A stretch of DNA of 64,000 nt from Pectobacterium versatile (GTDB lineage: Bacteria > Pseudomonadota > Gammaproteobacteria > Enterobacterales > Enterobacteriaceae). Made by a program: the position numbers and the translations under genes. Position 1 is the stretch's first letter. Every line of letters starts with the position of its first letter. Of the stretch, positions 48,280-57,795 are shown one piece after another. The DNA is taken from NCBI RefSeq assembly GCF_020166435.1, contig NZ_JAINZP010000014.1, forward strand, positions 24,267 to 88,266, written 5' to 3'. The notes below the pieces were generated by a model. That model saw only the letters and a list, made by a program, of their open reading frames with translations. It was not told the origin of the DNA and ran no database searches.

Positions 48280-49152
48280 ATGGCAGCTATCAATACTAAC
48301 ATCATGTCTCTGGTTACCCAGAACAACCTGAACAAATCTCAGTCTTCTCTGGGCACCGCTATTGAGCGTTTGTCTTCTGGTCTGCGTATCAATAGTGCAA
48401 AAGACGATGCTGCTGGTCAGGCGATTGCTAACCGTATGACTGCACAGGTTAAAGGCCTGACTCAGGCTGCCCGTAACGCCAATGACGGTATCTCTCTGGT
48501 TCAGACCGCTGAAGGTAACCTGAACGAAATCAACAATAACTTGCAACGTGTTCGTGAACTGGCGGTGCAGGCAGCTAACGACACCAACGGTACTTCTGAC
48601 CGCGATTCAATCTACACTGAAATGAAGCAACGTTTAGACGAAATTGACCGTGTTGCTAACTCAGCTTCTTTCAACGGCACGAACCTGCTGGATGGTTCTG
48701 CAAGTGGCGGTATCAACATTCAGGTTGGTGCGAACACTGGTGCTAACGAAGTTATTGCTATCGATTCTGGCGCATTGGTTGATGCAACTACGTCAGGCGG
48801 TTTGGCTTCTGCTGTCTCTACTGCAGTTGGTAACCTCAGCGGTGCAACTAGTGGTGTGGGTGGTGACGATGGCTTGGCTCAAAAAATCGTTGACGCTGTC
48901 GATACTGCGTTGAAAGCGGTTGATACTGCACGTAGTAACCTGGGTGCGATTCAGAACCGTTTTGAATCTACTATTACCAACGTAAACAACACCATCAATA
49001 ACCTGTCTAACGCACGTGGTCGAATTCAAGATGCGGATTATGCGGTAGAGGTCTCAAATATGACCAAAGCCAACATTCTGCAACAGGCTGGTACTTCAGT
49101 ACTGTCTCAGGCAAACCAAGTTCCACAGACTGTACTGTCTCTGCTGCGTTAA
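48280..49152 (+). CDS. fliC: flagellin FliC (short form)
   Basis: FliC is the filament subunit. The 290-aa protein keeps the N-terminal D0/D1 region ([39 protein letters not shown]) and the C-terminal D1/D0 ([31 protein letters not shown]), but the outer domains that make E. coli flagellin about 500 aa are absent. The residual middle (about residues 140-200) is rich in Ser, Thr and Gly ([20 protein letters not shown]), with possible O-glycosylation sites next to a glycosyltransferase cluster. The C-terminal Arg is conserved. Confidence 0.97.
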   Translation: MAAINTNIMSLVTQNNLNKSQSSLGTAIERLSSGLRINSAKDDAAGQAIANRMTAQVKGLTQAARNANDGISLVQTAEGNLNEINNNLQRVRELAVQAANDTNGTSDRDSIYTEMKQRLDEIDRVANSASFNGTNLLDGSASGGINIQVGANTGANEVIAIDSGALVDATTSGGLASAVSTAVGNLSGATSGVGGDDGLAQKIVDAVDTALKAVDTARSNLGAIQNRFESTITNVNNTINNLSNARGRIQDADYAVEVSNMTKANILQQAGTSVLSQANQVPQTVLSLLR

Positions 49153-49177
49153 TTACGAGCAAAAAATGTCTTTACTC

Positions 49178-49204
49178 AACCCGGCCTTTGTGTCGGGTTT
49201 TTTT
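49178..49204 (+). terminator. intrinsic terminator of fliC
   Basis: AACCCG and CGGGTT enclose a 10-nt loop and lead directly into a run of T, 26 nt after the fliC stop. It separates fliC from the downstream island. Confidence 0.85.
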
Positions 49205-49311
49205 ATGCCTTAAATAAAGCAGTAATTCGCAGGTTTATTGATAGGTCAGTTTGGTTTTTTCTTATTAAAATAATAGTATTTATCTATTTCTTCTGCACAA
49301 GGTCGCTTGTT

Positions 49312-52300
49312 ATGCCACGTGTTTTTATCAGCACGCTCCAACTCACCGACTACCGAGACGAAACACTCGCAACGCTGGATTTAATTGATACGTTTATCGC
49401 GAAAAATTGGCATGTGGATGTTTATTGTCATCAATATGACGCTGTGATAAAGGTGTTTATTGAGCAAAGATCTGCAAGTGAGAGGCTATTTGTTACTGAT
49501 AATGCAGAACATATATTCGGTGAGGAGTACGATCTTTTATGGCTTCAGTACGCTTCATTGAACGCCAGCGTGCTAAACAGGCTACTGAACGGTGGCATGA
49601 CGACAAATATTATTTTTGATCATCAATCATTGCATAACCGCGAGAGCACACCAGCAGATATTCAATTGGAAAATCGGTTAGCGGATAAAGTGTTGATAAC
49701 ATTGCCACGTTTGGTTGGCTTTTTACGCGATGGTGGTATTGAACCCTCTGTTATCCAAACGTTTCCCCAACCCGTACCAGACTGGTATTTTGCTCAACGC
49801 TTACCTCACGAGCCCTCGTCGCTGAAAAAGCTATTAATCGTGGTGGATGTATTGACACCTGTGCTGAGTGCACTGCCCAATGAATTGTCATCTTATTCAG
49901 TAAATTGCGACATTGTTAGCCGAGAGCAGTGGCTACATAGCAAATCCTTACAGAATTATGATGCTATCCTTGCCAGTGGGCGTGTTGCGCAGTACGCACT
50001 TTGTGCGGGTATGCCAATTTATCTATCTCGTGATAATCAATTTGTTGGTTATGTTTGTACTGAATTAGCAGAAGATAACATTTTTCGTGAGGAAACATCG
50101 GGAAAAACGCTTTCAGCCAAAGAATTGGCTGAGGACATCACACTTAATTTTTTGAAAGCTATTGAATATATAAGAAAAAGATCAGGTTATTACGCTGAGG
50201 ACTGGCGTTTTTCAGCGTCATTGCCTGCATTATTGGAAACGCTACCTGCACCGACACTAAAAACTATCACCGATCAGGAATTGCAGAGGCTAGCGCTCCA
50301 TAATTTGACGCTAAGCGATAAAACCAAGCCGTTTTATTCGGTGGATAAGTGGTTGAGTGAGCGTCTGATTAGCCCAACCCGTCGCAATCTGCTACAGGCA
50401 TTTATTCAAGCTTATCCTGATGTGGGTAATACTGCGATCGTTGTTATGGCGCATACACATAGTGATGAACCGTCGATATTGTCATCACTGCACAGTATTC
50501 AGGCACAGTTTTATGCAGCAAGTGAAATTTATGTCTTGGCTCCGACGGCAATCGACATACCCGCTGGGCAAGATAGTGTTATCTGGATAGCTGCTGATTC
50601 TGATGCAATTAGCCCAATTAACGCTGTTATTGCCCAAACATCGGCATCTTATTTACTGGTTCTGCGAGCAGGTGAGCAGTTACTACCGCATGCATCATTA
50701 TTGTTGGCTGAATATCGATTACGTGTTCCTTCTGCTCGGGCATTCTACTTTGATGAAGCGATAATCAAAGATGGTAAAGCAGATAATCCGATGCTGAAAC
50801 CAGAGTGCAATATCGATATGTTACGAAGCTATCCTTATATTGGCTCTAATTTAGCATTGGAAGTATCGGGGTTACGCCAGATGGGGAATATTGCCACAAT
50901 TGGTTATTCGCTTGAATTGCATGATGTAATCTGGCAATTAATTGAGCAAGAGGGGCCGCAAGCTCTAGGGCATATCCCAGAAGTGCTTGTGTATACGCAA
51001 CATGCGTTGTTTGATTGGTTGCGTAGCGATGAAGTGATTACTCATTATCCTGAAATTGTTCAGCGGCATCTTGCCCGTTGTCATGTTGAGGCAAACGTCA
51101 GTGCCAAGCCGGACAAGGGGATATGCCATATTCAGTATCAACATACCAATAAGCCGCTTGTTTCCATCATTATTCCTACGCGGGATCACCTTGCGGTGAT
51201 CAGTCGCTGCATTGAAACACTGATGGAACATACTCAGTATCCGCACTATGAATTATTAATTGTTGATAATCAGTCAACTGACCCTGGTGCATGCCAATAC
51301 CTGGCTCAGCTTGCGGCGATGGGGCTGTCGCAGATCCAAGTATTGTCATGGCCACATGCTTTCAATTTTTCTGCCATTAATAATTTTGCCGCAGAACAGG
51401 CTAATGGAGATGTACTTCTTTTTCTTAATAATGATACTGAAGTGATTGATGGCACATGGCTTGCAGCCATGTTGCAGCATGCATTACGGCCTGAAATCGG
51501 CATCGTTGGTGCGAAACTGGAATTTGAAGATGGCCGGATACAGCACGGTGGTATTGTTCTGGGAATGAACGATAGTGCAGGTATTGTTTTTCAGGGAAAA
51601 GCCTCCGACTCGGCGGGTTATATGAATCGGTTATTTACCACCCATAACGTCAGTGCGGTAAGTGCAGCCTGCATGATGATGCGACGCGAGGTTTTTGTTG
51701 AATTAGGTGGGTTTAATGAGCAACAGTACCCCATTTATTTTGGCGATGTTGATCTAGCGCTTAAAGCTCGCCAACAGGGGTATCTGGTGGTCTGGACGCC
51801 AGATGCCCGAGTCGTGCATCTGGGAGGGGCTTCCCGATTATTACAACAACATTTCCATTTGTCGCCTTTACCACAGCGTACAGATATTGATGCGCTTTAC
51901 GATCAATGGCTGCCACAGCTGTCAAGCGACCCATACTATCATCCAGCGTATGGTAAACATGCACCTGGGTTTGCTTTGACACCGGAAATGGCGCGTTGCC
52001 ACCGCCCTTTGCCTGGTCGTCCGTTGCCTGTGGTTATGGCGAACCATGCTGATTGGCATGGCTGTGGGCACTATCGCGTTATTTTTCCCTTTCAGGCTCT
52101 AGAGCGTGAAATGCACATTGAAGGTGGCTTGAAACTCGGGGCTGCCAATTTGGTTGATGTCGCCGATATGGTACCTGACGTTGTGATTGTTCAGGCTGCC
52201 GCTGGTGCGCAGATGCCTGAAATTGCAGCGCGGTATCGTAAATATACTCAAGCGGCGGTTGTCGCTGAGTTTGATGATTATATTCTCAATGTGCCAATCA

Positions 52301-52998
52301 ACAGCGGCAATAGAAAAAAAACCTCCCAGCAACTCATCAAGAATTTCCGCCGAGCACTGGAATCTGTTGATTGGGTGGTTGTCTCGACGCCTGCATTAGC
52401 TGATGCCTATTCGGATTACCATTCTGATATTCGGGTAGCTTCTAACCGGTTACCGACCTCTTGGTGGGGGGGGTTAACGAGTCTCCGCCAGCAGGGGCGT
52501 AAACCTCGAGTTGGTTGGGCTGGTGGCAGCAGCCATAAAGGTGATCTTGCTATCCTTCGTTCAGTAGTTAAAGCGCTTGAGGACGAGGTTGAATGGGTCT
52601 TCATGGGAATGAAACCAGAAGGTGTGAAATGTGAGTTCCATTCTGGCGTTCCTATTGAGTATTACCCACAAAAAACGGCGAGCTTGAATCTTGATTTGGC
52701 TTTAGTACCGTTAGAAAATAATCATTTCAATGAGTGCAAGAGTAATTTACGTCTACTGGAATTGGGCGTATGTGGCATTCCAGTGATTTGTACTGATATT
52801 GAGCCCTATCGTTGTAATTTACCTGTAACGCGAGTGGATAACCGTTTTAAAGATTGGATGGATGCCATCCGCATGCATTTAGCTGACATGGATGCCACCG
52901 CGAAAATGGGTGATCATCTACGTGACGCAGTACATCAGGATTGGATGTTGGAAGGTGATGGATTAACCGATTGGTTACAAGCTTGGTTGTCAAAATAA
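49312..52998 (+). CDS. giant multidomain glycosyltransferase (GT2 plus GT4-like)
   Basis: The 1228-aa cytosolic protein is probably a flagellin glycosyltransferase. Its first about 330 residues form a region I do not recognise (possibly a degenerate transferase). Residues about 370-600 are a weak GT2-like fold without clear catalytic acids. Residues about 614-870 are a good GT2 domain: PLVSIIIPTRDHLAV, LLIVDNQSTD, FLNNDTEV (about 705) and FGDVDLALKARQQGY (about 810). Residues about 920-1228 look like a GT4-type domain with VGWAGGSSHKGD and LRLLELGVCGIPVICTDI. AAGG lies 10 nt before the start. No transmembrane segment or signal peptide is seen. It is paralogous with the next gene; donor sugar and acceptor are unknown. 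Confidence 0.8.
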   Translation: MPRVFISTLQLTDYRDETLATLDLIDTFIAKNWHVDVYCHQYDAVIKVFIEQRSASERLFVTDNAEHIFGEEYDLLWLQYASLNASVLNRLLNGGMTTNIIFDHQSLHNRESTPADIQLENRLADKVLITLPRLVGFLRDGGIEPSVIQTFPQPVPDWYFAQRLPHEPSSLKKLLIVVDVLTPVLSALPNELSSYSVNCDIVSREQWLHSKSLQNYDAILASGRVAQYALCAGMPIYLSRDNQFVGYVCTELAEDNIFREETSGKTLSAKELAEDITLNFLKAIEYIRKRSGYYAEDWRFSASLPALLETLPAPTLKTITDQELQRLALHNLTLSDKTKPFYSVDKWLSERLISPTRRNLLQAFIQAYPDVGNTAIVVMAHTHSDEPSILSSLHSIQAQFYAASEIYVLAPTAIDIPAGQDSVIWIAADSDAISPINAVIAQTSASYLLVLRAGEQLLPHASLLLAEYRLRVPSARAFYFDEAIIKDGKADNPMLKPECNIDMLRSYPYIGSNLALEVSGLRQMGNIATIGYSLELHDVIWQLIEQEGPQALGHIPEVLVYTQHALFDWLRSDEVITHYPEIVQRHLARCHVEANVSAKPDKGICHIQYQHTNKPLVSIIIPTRDHLAVISRCIETLMEHTQYPHYELLIVDNQSTDPGACQYLAQLAAMGLSQIQVLSWPHAFNFSAINNFAAEQANGDVLLFLNNDTEVIDGTWLAAMLQHALRPEIGIVGAKLEFEDGRIQHGGIVLGMNDSAGIVFQGKASDSAGYMNRLFTTHNVSAVSAACMMMRREVFVELGGFNEQQYPIYFGDVDLALKARQQGYLVVWTPDARVVHLGGASRLLQQHFHLSPLPQRTDIDALYDQWLPQLSSDPYYHPAYGKHAPGFALTPEMARCHRPLPGRPLPVVMANHADWHGCGHYRVIFPFQALEREMHIEGGLKLGAANLVDVADMVPDVVIVQAAAGAQMPEIAARYRKYTQAAVVAEFDDYILNVPINSGNRKKTSQQLIKNFRRALESVDWVVVSTPALADAYSDYHSDIRVASNRLPTSWWGGLTSLRQQGRKPRVGWAGGSSHKGDLAILRSVVKALEDEVEWVFMGMKPEGVKCEFHSGVPIEYYPQKTASLNLDLALVPLENNHFNECKSNLRLLELGVCGIPVICTDIEPYRCNLPVTRVDNRFKDWMDAIRMHLADMDATAKMGDHLRDAVHQDWMLEGDGLTDWLQAWLSK

Positions 52999-53011
52999 AA
53001 TGAGGCTAGAA

Positions 53012-56000
53012 ATGAATCAACAACCACTGGTTAGTATTGTTATTCCTGCTTATAAACCAACATTTTTTGAGGCGGCGTTACAGAGTGCCTGTGAACAAGA
53101 CTATCCAAATATTGAAATTATTGTCTCCGATGATAATAAAAATGGCGGGATTTTTTGTATTTTAAAAAAATATCAAGATAATTCAAAATTCCCTATTTTT
53201 TATTATAAAACTGAAACGCAGCTCTTTGAGCAAAAAAATCTATTTAATGCAGTCACTAAATCTAATGGTGAATACATAAAATTCCTTTATGATGATGACA
53301 TACTTAAAAAAGACTGTGTGAGTAAATTAGTCAATGTCATCATGTCTGATGGCAATATTTCTCTTGTCTCATCACGGCGTCATCGAATAGATGAATTAGG
53401 ACATGTATTAGATGACATTCAAGCGACATCTGTACCTTTTACCGAGGATGTCATTGTTCCAGGCGATGCATTAATATCTTATCTGGCTGACTATCCTATC
53501 AATTTTATCGGTGAACCTAGCTGCGTACTTTGTAGAAGGAAAGATTTAATCGAGTTAGGTGAAGATTTTTTCCAAATAAAAAATATGAGAACTCCGTATC
53601 TAGGTGATTTATCTTTATATGTTAATCTTCTGAGGAAAGGAAACCTTGCATTTTTAATTGAAGCATTATCTTCTTTTCGAGTGTCGGAGGAACAAGGTAG
53701 TCAGAAAATTAAAGATTTGGCAACGGTATCCGTTGATGTTGGTGATAAATTTGGCGAAAATATTCGTGCTGCTGGTTATTATAACGGAGATAAATTAAAT
53801 AATCAGTTAATCGATATCCATCCATTAATTTGTAGACGTGAGTCTAAAAAAATAAATTTAATAGCGTCGCTAAACAAGGCATTTGCAACTCAAAAAATTA
53901 AGCATTGGTTAAATAAAAGAGCTTCGCCTGAAAGTCTTAAGCTATCGTTAAAAGAGTATTTCTCTTATGATGCTGAGAAATTGATATTAGTTGTTGAAAT
54001 AGAAAATAAAAAAACGATTTCTCATTTTATATCTTCTATTGAATCCATTGAACTATATAAATTTATGGTTTCTGAATTTGTTTTTATAACAAATGAAAAC
54101 GAATTGATTAAATACAATAAAAATGAATTTTTAATTTTTGAAAATAAAAGTGATGTTATTTCTCATATCAATGATATTGCGTTTCTAAATCGTAAAGATT
54201 GGATTCTATTTATAGATGAAAATTGCAAGATTACACACCATGGCCTAGTGTCAATTTTACTTGGCACTATTGGTGATAACGGATATGATGCAGTATATGG
54301 CGATGAGTTATATAAAGATAACCATGGGAATTTAGAAACTGCATTCCGTACTGATTTTAATTTAGATTATTTTTTGAGTATTCCATCTATAATGGGAAGG
54401 CATTGGATATTTAAATGCAATACAGTCGCTGATTTAGGTGGGTTTGATATAGCTTATTCCTCTTCGTTTGAAATGGAATATATAATCAGATTAATCGAAA
54501 GACGAGGTATGCATGTTTTAGGACATATCGCTGAACCAATAATCATTGCACATCAACCTGAACTTAATCACCGTGATGAAGAAATAACAATAATAAAAAA
54601 TCACTTATATAACCGTGGATACACTAATGCCCAAGTAAAACTCCCTTCTCCAGGGCAGTACCGACTTTGTTACCAGCATGATAATACCCCACTTGTTTCT
54701 ATTATTATACCAACAAAAGATCAATTGGCGATGTTGAAACGTTGCGTTACATCGCTTCTGGAGAGGACGAAATATTTTAATTATGAAATTATTATTGTAG
54801 ATAATAACAGTGAACTCCCTGAAACATTAATATGGCTTAATGAAATATCAAACATTGACCCTAATCGAATTAAGGTATTACGTTACCCTCATCCATTTAA
54901 TTATTCCGCTATAAATAATGCTGCAGCAGAATTAGCTCTGGGGGAGTACTTAGTTTTATTAAATAATGATACTGCAATCATTCAAGATGATTGGCTATCC
55001 AATATGCTAAATCATGGTATGCGGCCTGAAGTTGGGATCGTAGGTGCAAAATTATTATACCCTGATGGAAATATCCAGCATGCAGGCGTCATTTTAGGAC
55101 TGCGAGGTGGCCCCGCAGAGCATATATTCGTCGGTGATCCAATGAAAGATCACGGTTACTTGTACAAGCTGGATGTAGATCAAAATTATACGGTTGTAAC
55201 AGCCGCATGCTTACTTATTCGGAAATCAGTTTATCTGGAAGTTGGTGGCTTAGATGAGACGCTTTTCAAAGTATCTTACAACGATGTGGATTTGTGTTTA
55301 AAAGTGAGGGAAGCTGGATATTTTACAGTATGGACTCCATATGCAATTGTTGTACATGAAGGTAGTGTCAGTCAAAATCAAGTTGATCAAACGATTGCTG
55401 AAGCCAAAAAACGTCGTTTTTTAGCTGAGCAAGATGCAATGTATATGAAATGGCTGCCATTGATCGGCAAAGATCCTGCATATAATATCAATTTACCACT
55501 GAATGGTTACAAATCATCACTTGATGATAGTGAGCTGACATGGTTACCAACACCTTTGCCATTGGTAATTGCACATGGTATTAAATATGATTTCTATGAA
55601 TATAGTCGATTGATAACACCTTTTGAATTTATGAAGAAAGAGGAACTTATTAATGGTGCCGTCTTAAAAAGAATATTAGGCATCCCAGAGGTTTCTCGAT
55701 TCAATGCAGATAGTCTGGTTTTTAATCAGAAAATATATCTTGCAGATGAGTTTTATGAATGGATTGAACGGATAAAAAGATTAACAAATGCTTATATGGT
55801 TTATGATCTTAATGAGTTAATCATGCCATCCCTAAATCGGCAAGCATTAGACAAGGTGAAGAGGGTTTTATCTGTTATGGATAAGATCACTGTTTCTTCG
55901 GATCAACTGGCTAATTTCATTTTCAGTGAAAAACTGCATTCTAACATTAGTGTTTTGCACACTAAATTATCTCATGACCAATGGAATAATATTTCTTTAA

Positions 56001-56533
56001 ATAAACTAATAAGTGATAAACCAAGAATTGGTTGGGTCAGTGATTCATCTTTACAATATAATGGTGAATTTGAGTTTTTTTTCAGATTAGTTAAAAGTCT
56101 GTCAGGTAAAGTTGATTGGATTATTCTGGGGCATTGCCCTGAAAAATTTAAACCATATATCCATGAGATTTATGAAATTCCAAGGGCAGAGTATTATCCA
56201 GCTAAGCTAGCTTCTCTGAATTTAGATATAGCACTTGTTCCATTAGCTAGTAATATTAATAATATTTACCACTCCTGTAATATCCGAGTTATGGAACATG
56301 GAATGTGTGGTGTTCCTGTTATTTGCAGTAAAAATATTTTTTTACATAAAGATACTCCCGCCGAGAGGGTAGCGAATAAATATAAAGATTGGTCTGATAA
56401 AATTAATGCGTATCTTATTGATTTAAAATCAGCGAAGTATTTAGGAGATAAATTTAAAGAGTACTCAGATAACAATAGTATAATTAAAAAAGATACTATA
56501 GAAGACTGGGTGAGAGCGTGGTTGCCTAGCTAA
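53012..56533 (+). CDS. second giant multidomain glycosyltransferase
   Basis: The 1173-aa protein has an N-terminal GT2 domain (PLVSIVIPAYKPTFFEAALQ; acidic LYDDDILKKD near residue 92), a middle region (about 310-550), a second GT2 domain (about 560-830; PLVSIIIPTKDQ, LLNNDTAI, YNDVDLCLKVREAGY), and a GT4-like C-terminal domain (RIGWVSDSS; HGMCGVPVICS). The last about 600 residues are colinear with the neighbour upstream; the N-terminal parts differ, here with a complete GT2 domain. An ATG at 53000 is possible, but ATG 53012 has TGAGG seven bases upstream. The gene is visibly A+T-rich and Lys/Asn/Ile-rich, unlike the flagellar genes, suggesting transfer. It starts 13 bp after the first transferase. 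Confidence 0.8.
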   Translation: MNQQPLVSIVIPAYKPTFFEAALQSACEQDYPNIEIIVSDDNKNGGIFCILKKYQDNSKFPIFYYKTETQLFEQKNLFNAVTKSNGEYIKFLYDDDILKKDCVSKLVNVIMSDGNISLVSSRRHRIDELGHVLDDIQATSVPFTEDVIVPGDALISYLADYPINFIGEPSCVLCRRKDLIELGEDFFQIKNMRTPYLGDLSLYVNLLRKGNLAFLIEALSSFRVSEEQGSQKIKDLATVSVDVGDKFGENIRAAGYYNGDKLNNQLIDIHPLICRRESKKINLIASLNKAFATQKIKHWLNKRASPESLKLSLKEYFSYDAEKLILVVEIENKKTISHFISSIESIELYKFMVSEFVFITNENELIKYNKNEFLIFENKSDVISHINDIAFLNRKDWILFIDENCKITHHGLVSILLGTIGDNGYDAVYGDELYKDNHGNLETAFRTDFNLDYFLSIPSIMGRHWIFKCNTVADLGGFDIAYSSSFEMEYIIRLIERRGMHVLGHIAEPIIIAHQPELNHRDEEITIIKNHLYNRGYTNAQVKLPSPGQYRLCYQHDNTPLVSIIIPTKDQLAMLKRCVTSLLERTKYFNYEIIIVDNNSELPETLIWLNEISNIDPNRIKVLRYPHPFNYSAINNAAAELALGEYLVLLNNDTAIIQDDWLSNMLNHGMRPEVGIVGAKLLYPDGNIQHAGVILGLRGGPAEHIFVGDPMKDHGYLYKLDVDQNYTVVTAACLLIRKSVYLEVGGLDETLFKVSYNDVDLCLKVREAGYFTVWTPYAIVVHEGSVSQNQVDQTIAEAKKRRFLAEQDAMYMKWLPLIGKDPAYNINLPLNGYKSSLDDSELTWLPTPLPLVIAHGIKYDFYEYSRLITPFEFMKKEELINGAVLKRILGIPEVSRFNADSLVFNQKIYLADEFYEWIERIKRLTNAYMVYDLNELIMPSLNRQALDKVKRVLSVMDKITVSSDQLANFIFSEKLHSNISVLHTKLSHDQWNNISLNKLISDKPRIGWVSDSSLQYNGEFEFFFRLVKSLSGKVDWIILGHCPEKFKPYIHEIYEIPRAEYYPAKLASLNLDIALVPLASNINNIYHSCNIRVMEHGMCGVPVICSKNIFLHKDTPAERVANKYKDWSDKINAYLIDLKSAKYLGDKFKEYSDNNSIIKKDTIEDWVRAWLPS

Positions 56534-56628
56534 TTACTAAAAATAGAATAGATGTATATGGTATATTGGCGACCACGAGCCAAGGGCGGTAGCGTTGATA
56601 ATTAAATTAATACACAGAGAGTTTGTAC

Positions 56629-57753
56629 ATGAAAAAACCGATATACGTCACTAGCCCCTTGTTACCTCCTTTGGAGGAGTTTATTCCTTATCTTGAAGAA
56701 ATATGGGATAGTAAATGGTTAACGAATAATGGCTCATTTCATCAGCAACTAGAGAAGGCGTTGGCGGATTACTTAGGTGTCCGCTATATTAGTCTTTTTT
56801 CTAACGGTACATTAGCTTTATTAACTGCATTTCAAACATTACGTATTACAGGAGAGGTAATAACGACACCTTACTCTTTCGTGGCAACATCGCATTCTCT
56901 CCTATGGAATGGATTAAAACCAGTTTTCGTAGATATCGATCCCATTACTTGTAATATCGATCCTGAAAAAATCGAACAGGTTATTACTCCAGCAACGTCG
57001 GCGATTCTCCCTGTCCATTGTTATGGGATACCCGCGGATGTAGAGCGGATCCAAGAAATAGCAGATAACTATGGATTAAAGGTTATTTATGATGCTGCGC
57101 ATGCTTTCGGTGTTAAAAAGAATGACGCAAGTATTTTAACCTATGGCGATCTTTCTATTCTCAGTTTTCATGCGACTAAAGTATTTAACACTATAGAAGG
57201 TGGGGCAATTATTAGTCATGATGCGAAAACGAAAAAACGTATTGATTACCTTAAAAATTTTGGCTTCGCAGACGAATTGACCGTGGTTGCACCCGGTATC
57301 AATGGAAAAATGAATGAAGTACAGGCTGCATTTGGGCTGATGCAGCTGAAGCATATTGATATAGCTTTAGAATCAAGAAAATTAATATGCCAAAAATATT
57401 TTAATTTATTGAGGGATATTCCAGGTCTAGAGTTATTAGATTTTTCTAGTTATGATATAAAATGGAATTATGCTTATTTCCCTATTTTTATTAATAGTCA
57501 ATTTCCTATTTCTCGGGATGATTTATACAATGAATTTAAAGAAAACAATATTTATGCAAGGCGATATTTCTATCCATTAATATCAGAATTTTCTATGTAT
57601 AAAGGAGAACCTTCATCTAAAGAAGAGAATCTGATTGCAGCACATAAAGTATCCAAATCGGTACTCTGCTTACCTATTTATCCTACGTTGTCTGAAGATG
57701 AGCAAAATGAGATTATCAATATAATTAAATCGTACGTGGAAATTAGTAGTTAG
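56629..57753 (+). CDS. vioA: VioA-type sugar aminotransferase
   Basis: This is a PLP-dependent DegT/DnrJ/EryC1/StrS aminotransferase of 374 aa. The start KPIYVTSPLLPPLEEFIPYL and the whole body resemble dTDP-4-keto-6-deoxyglucose 4-aminotransferase (VioA), which makes dTDP-viosamine from a keto-sugar and glutamate. The PLP-binding Lys is in LSFHATKVFNTIEGG; DAAHAFG carries the Asp that contacts the cofactor. A TTG two codons upstream (56623) was not preferred. VioA homologues supply the amino sugar in flagellin glycans of some plant-pathogenic bacteria. The exact product is inferred from overall resemblance, not from a substrate-defining residue. Confidence 0.8.
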   Translation: MKKPIYVTSPLLPPLEEFIPYLEEIWDSKWLTNNGSFHQQLEKALADYLGVRYISLFSNGTLALLTAFQTLRITGEVITTPYSFVATSHSLLWNGLKPVFVDIDPITCNIDPEKIEQVITPATSAILPVHCYGIPADVERIQEIADNYGLKVIYDAAHAFGVKKNDASILTYGDLSILSFHATKVFNTIEGGAIISHDAKTKKRIDYLKNFGFADELTVVAPGINGKMNEVQAAFGLMQLKHIDIALESRKLICQKYFNLLRDIPGLELLDFSSYDIKWNYAYFPIFINSQFPISRDDLYNEFKENNIYARRYFYPLISEFSMYKGEPSSKEENLIAAHKVSKSVLCLPIYPTLSEDEQNEIINIIKSYVEISS

Positions 57754-57795
57754 CCTTAAATAACTCGCTGTACAATCCACTATCAGGATTTTATT

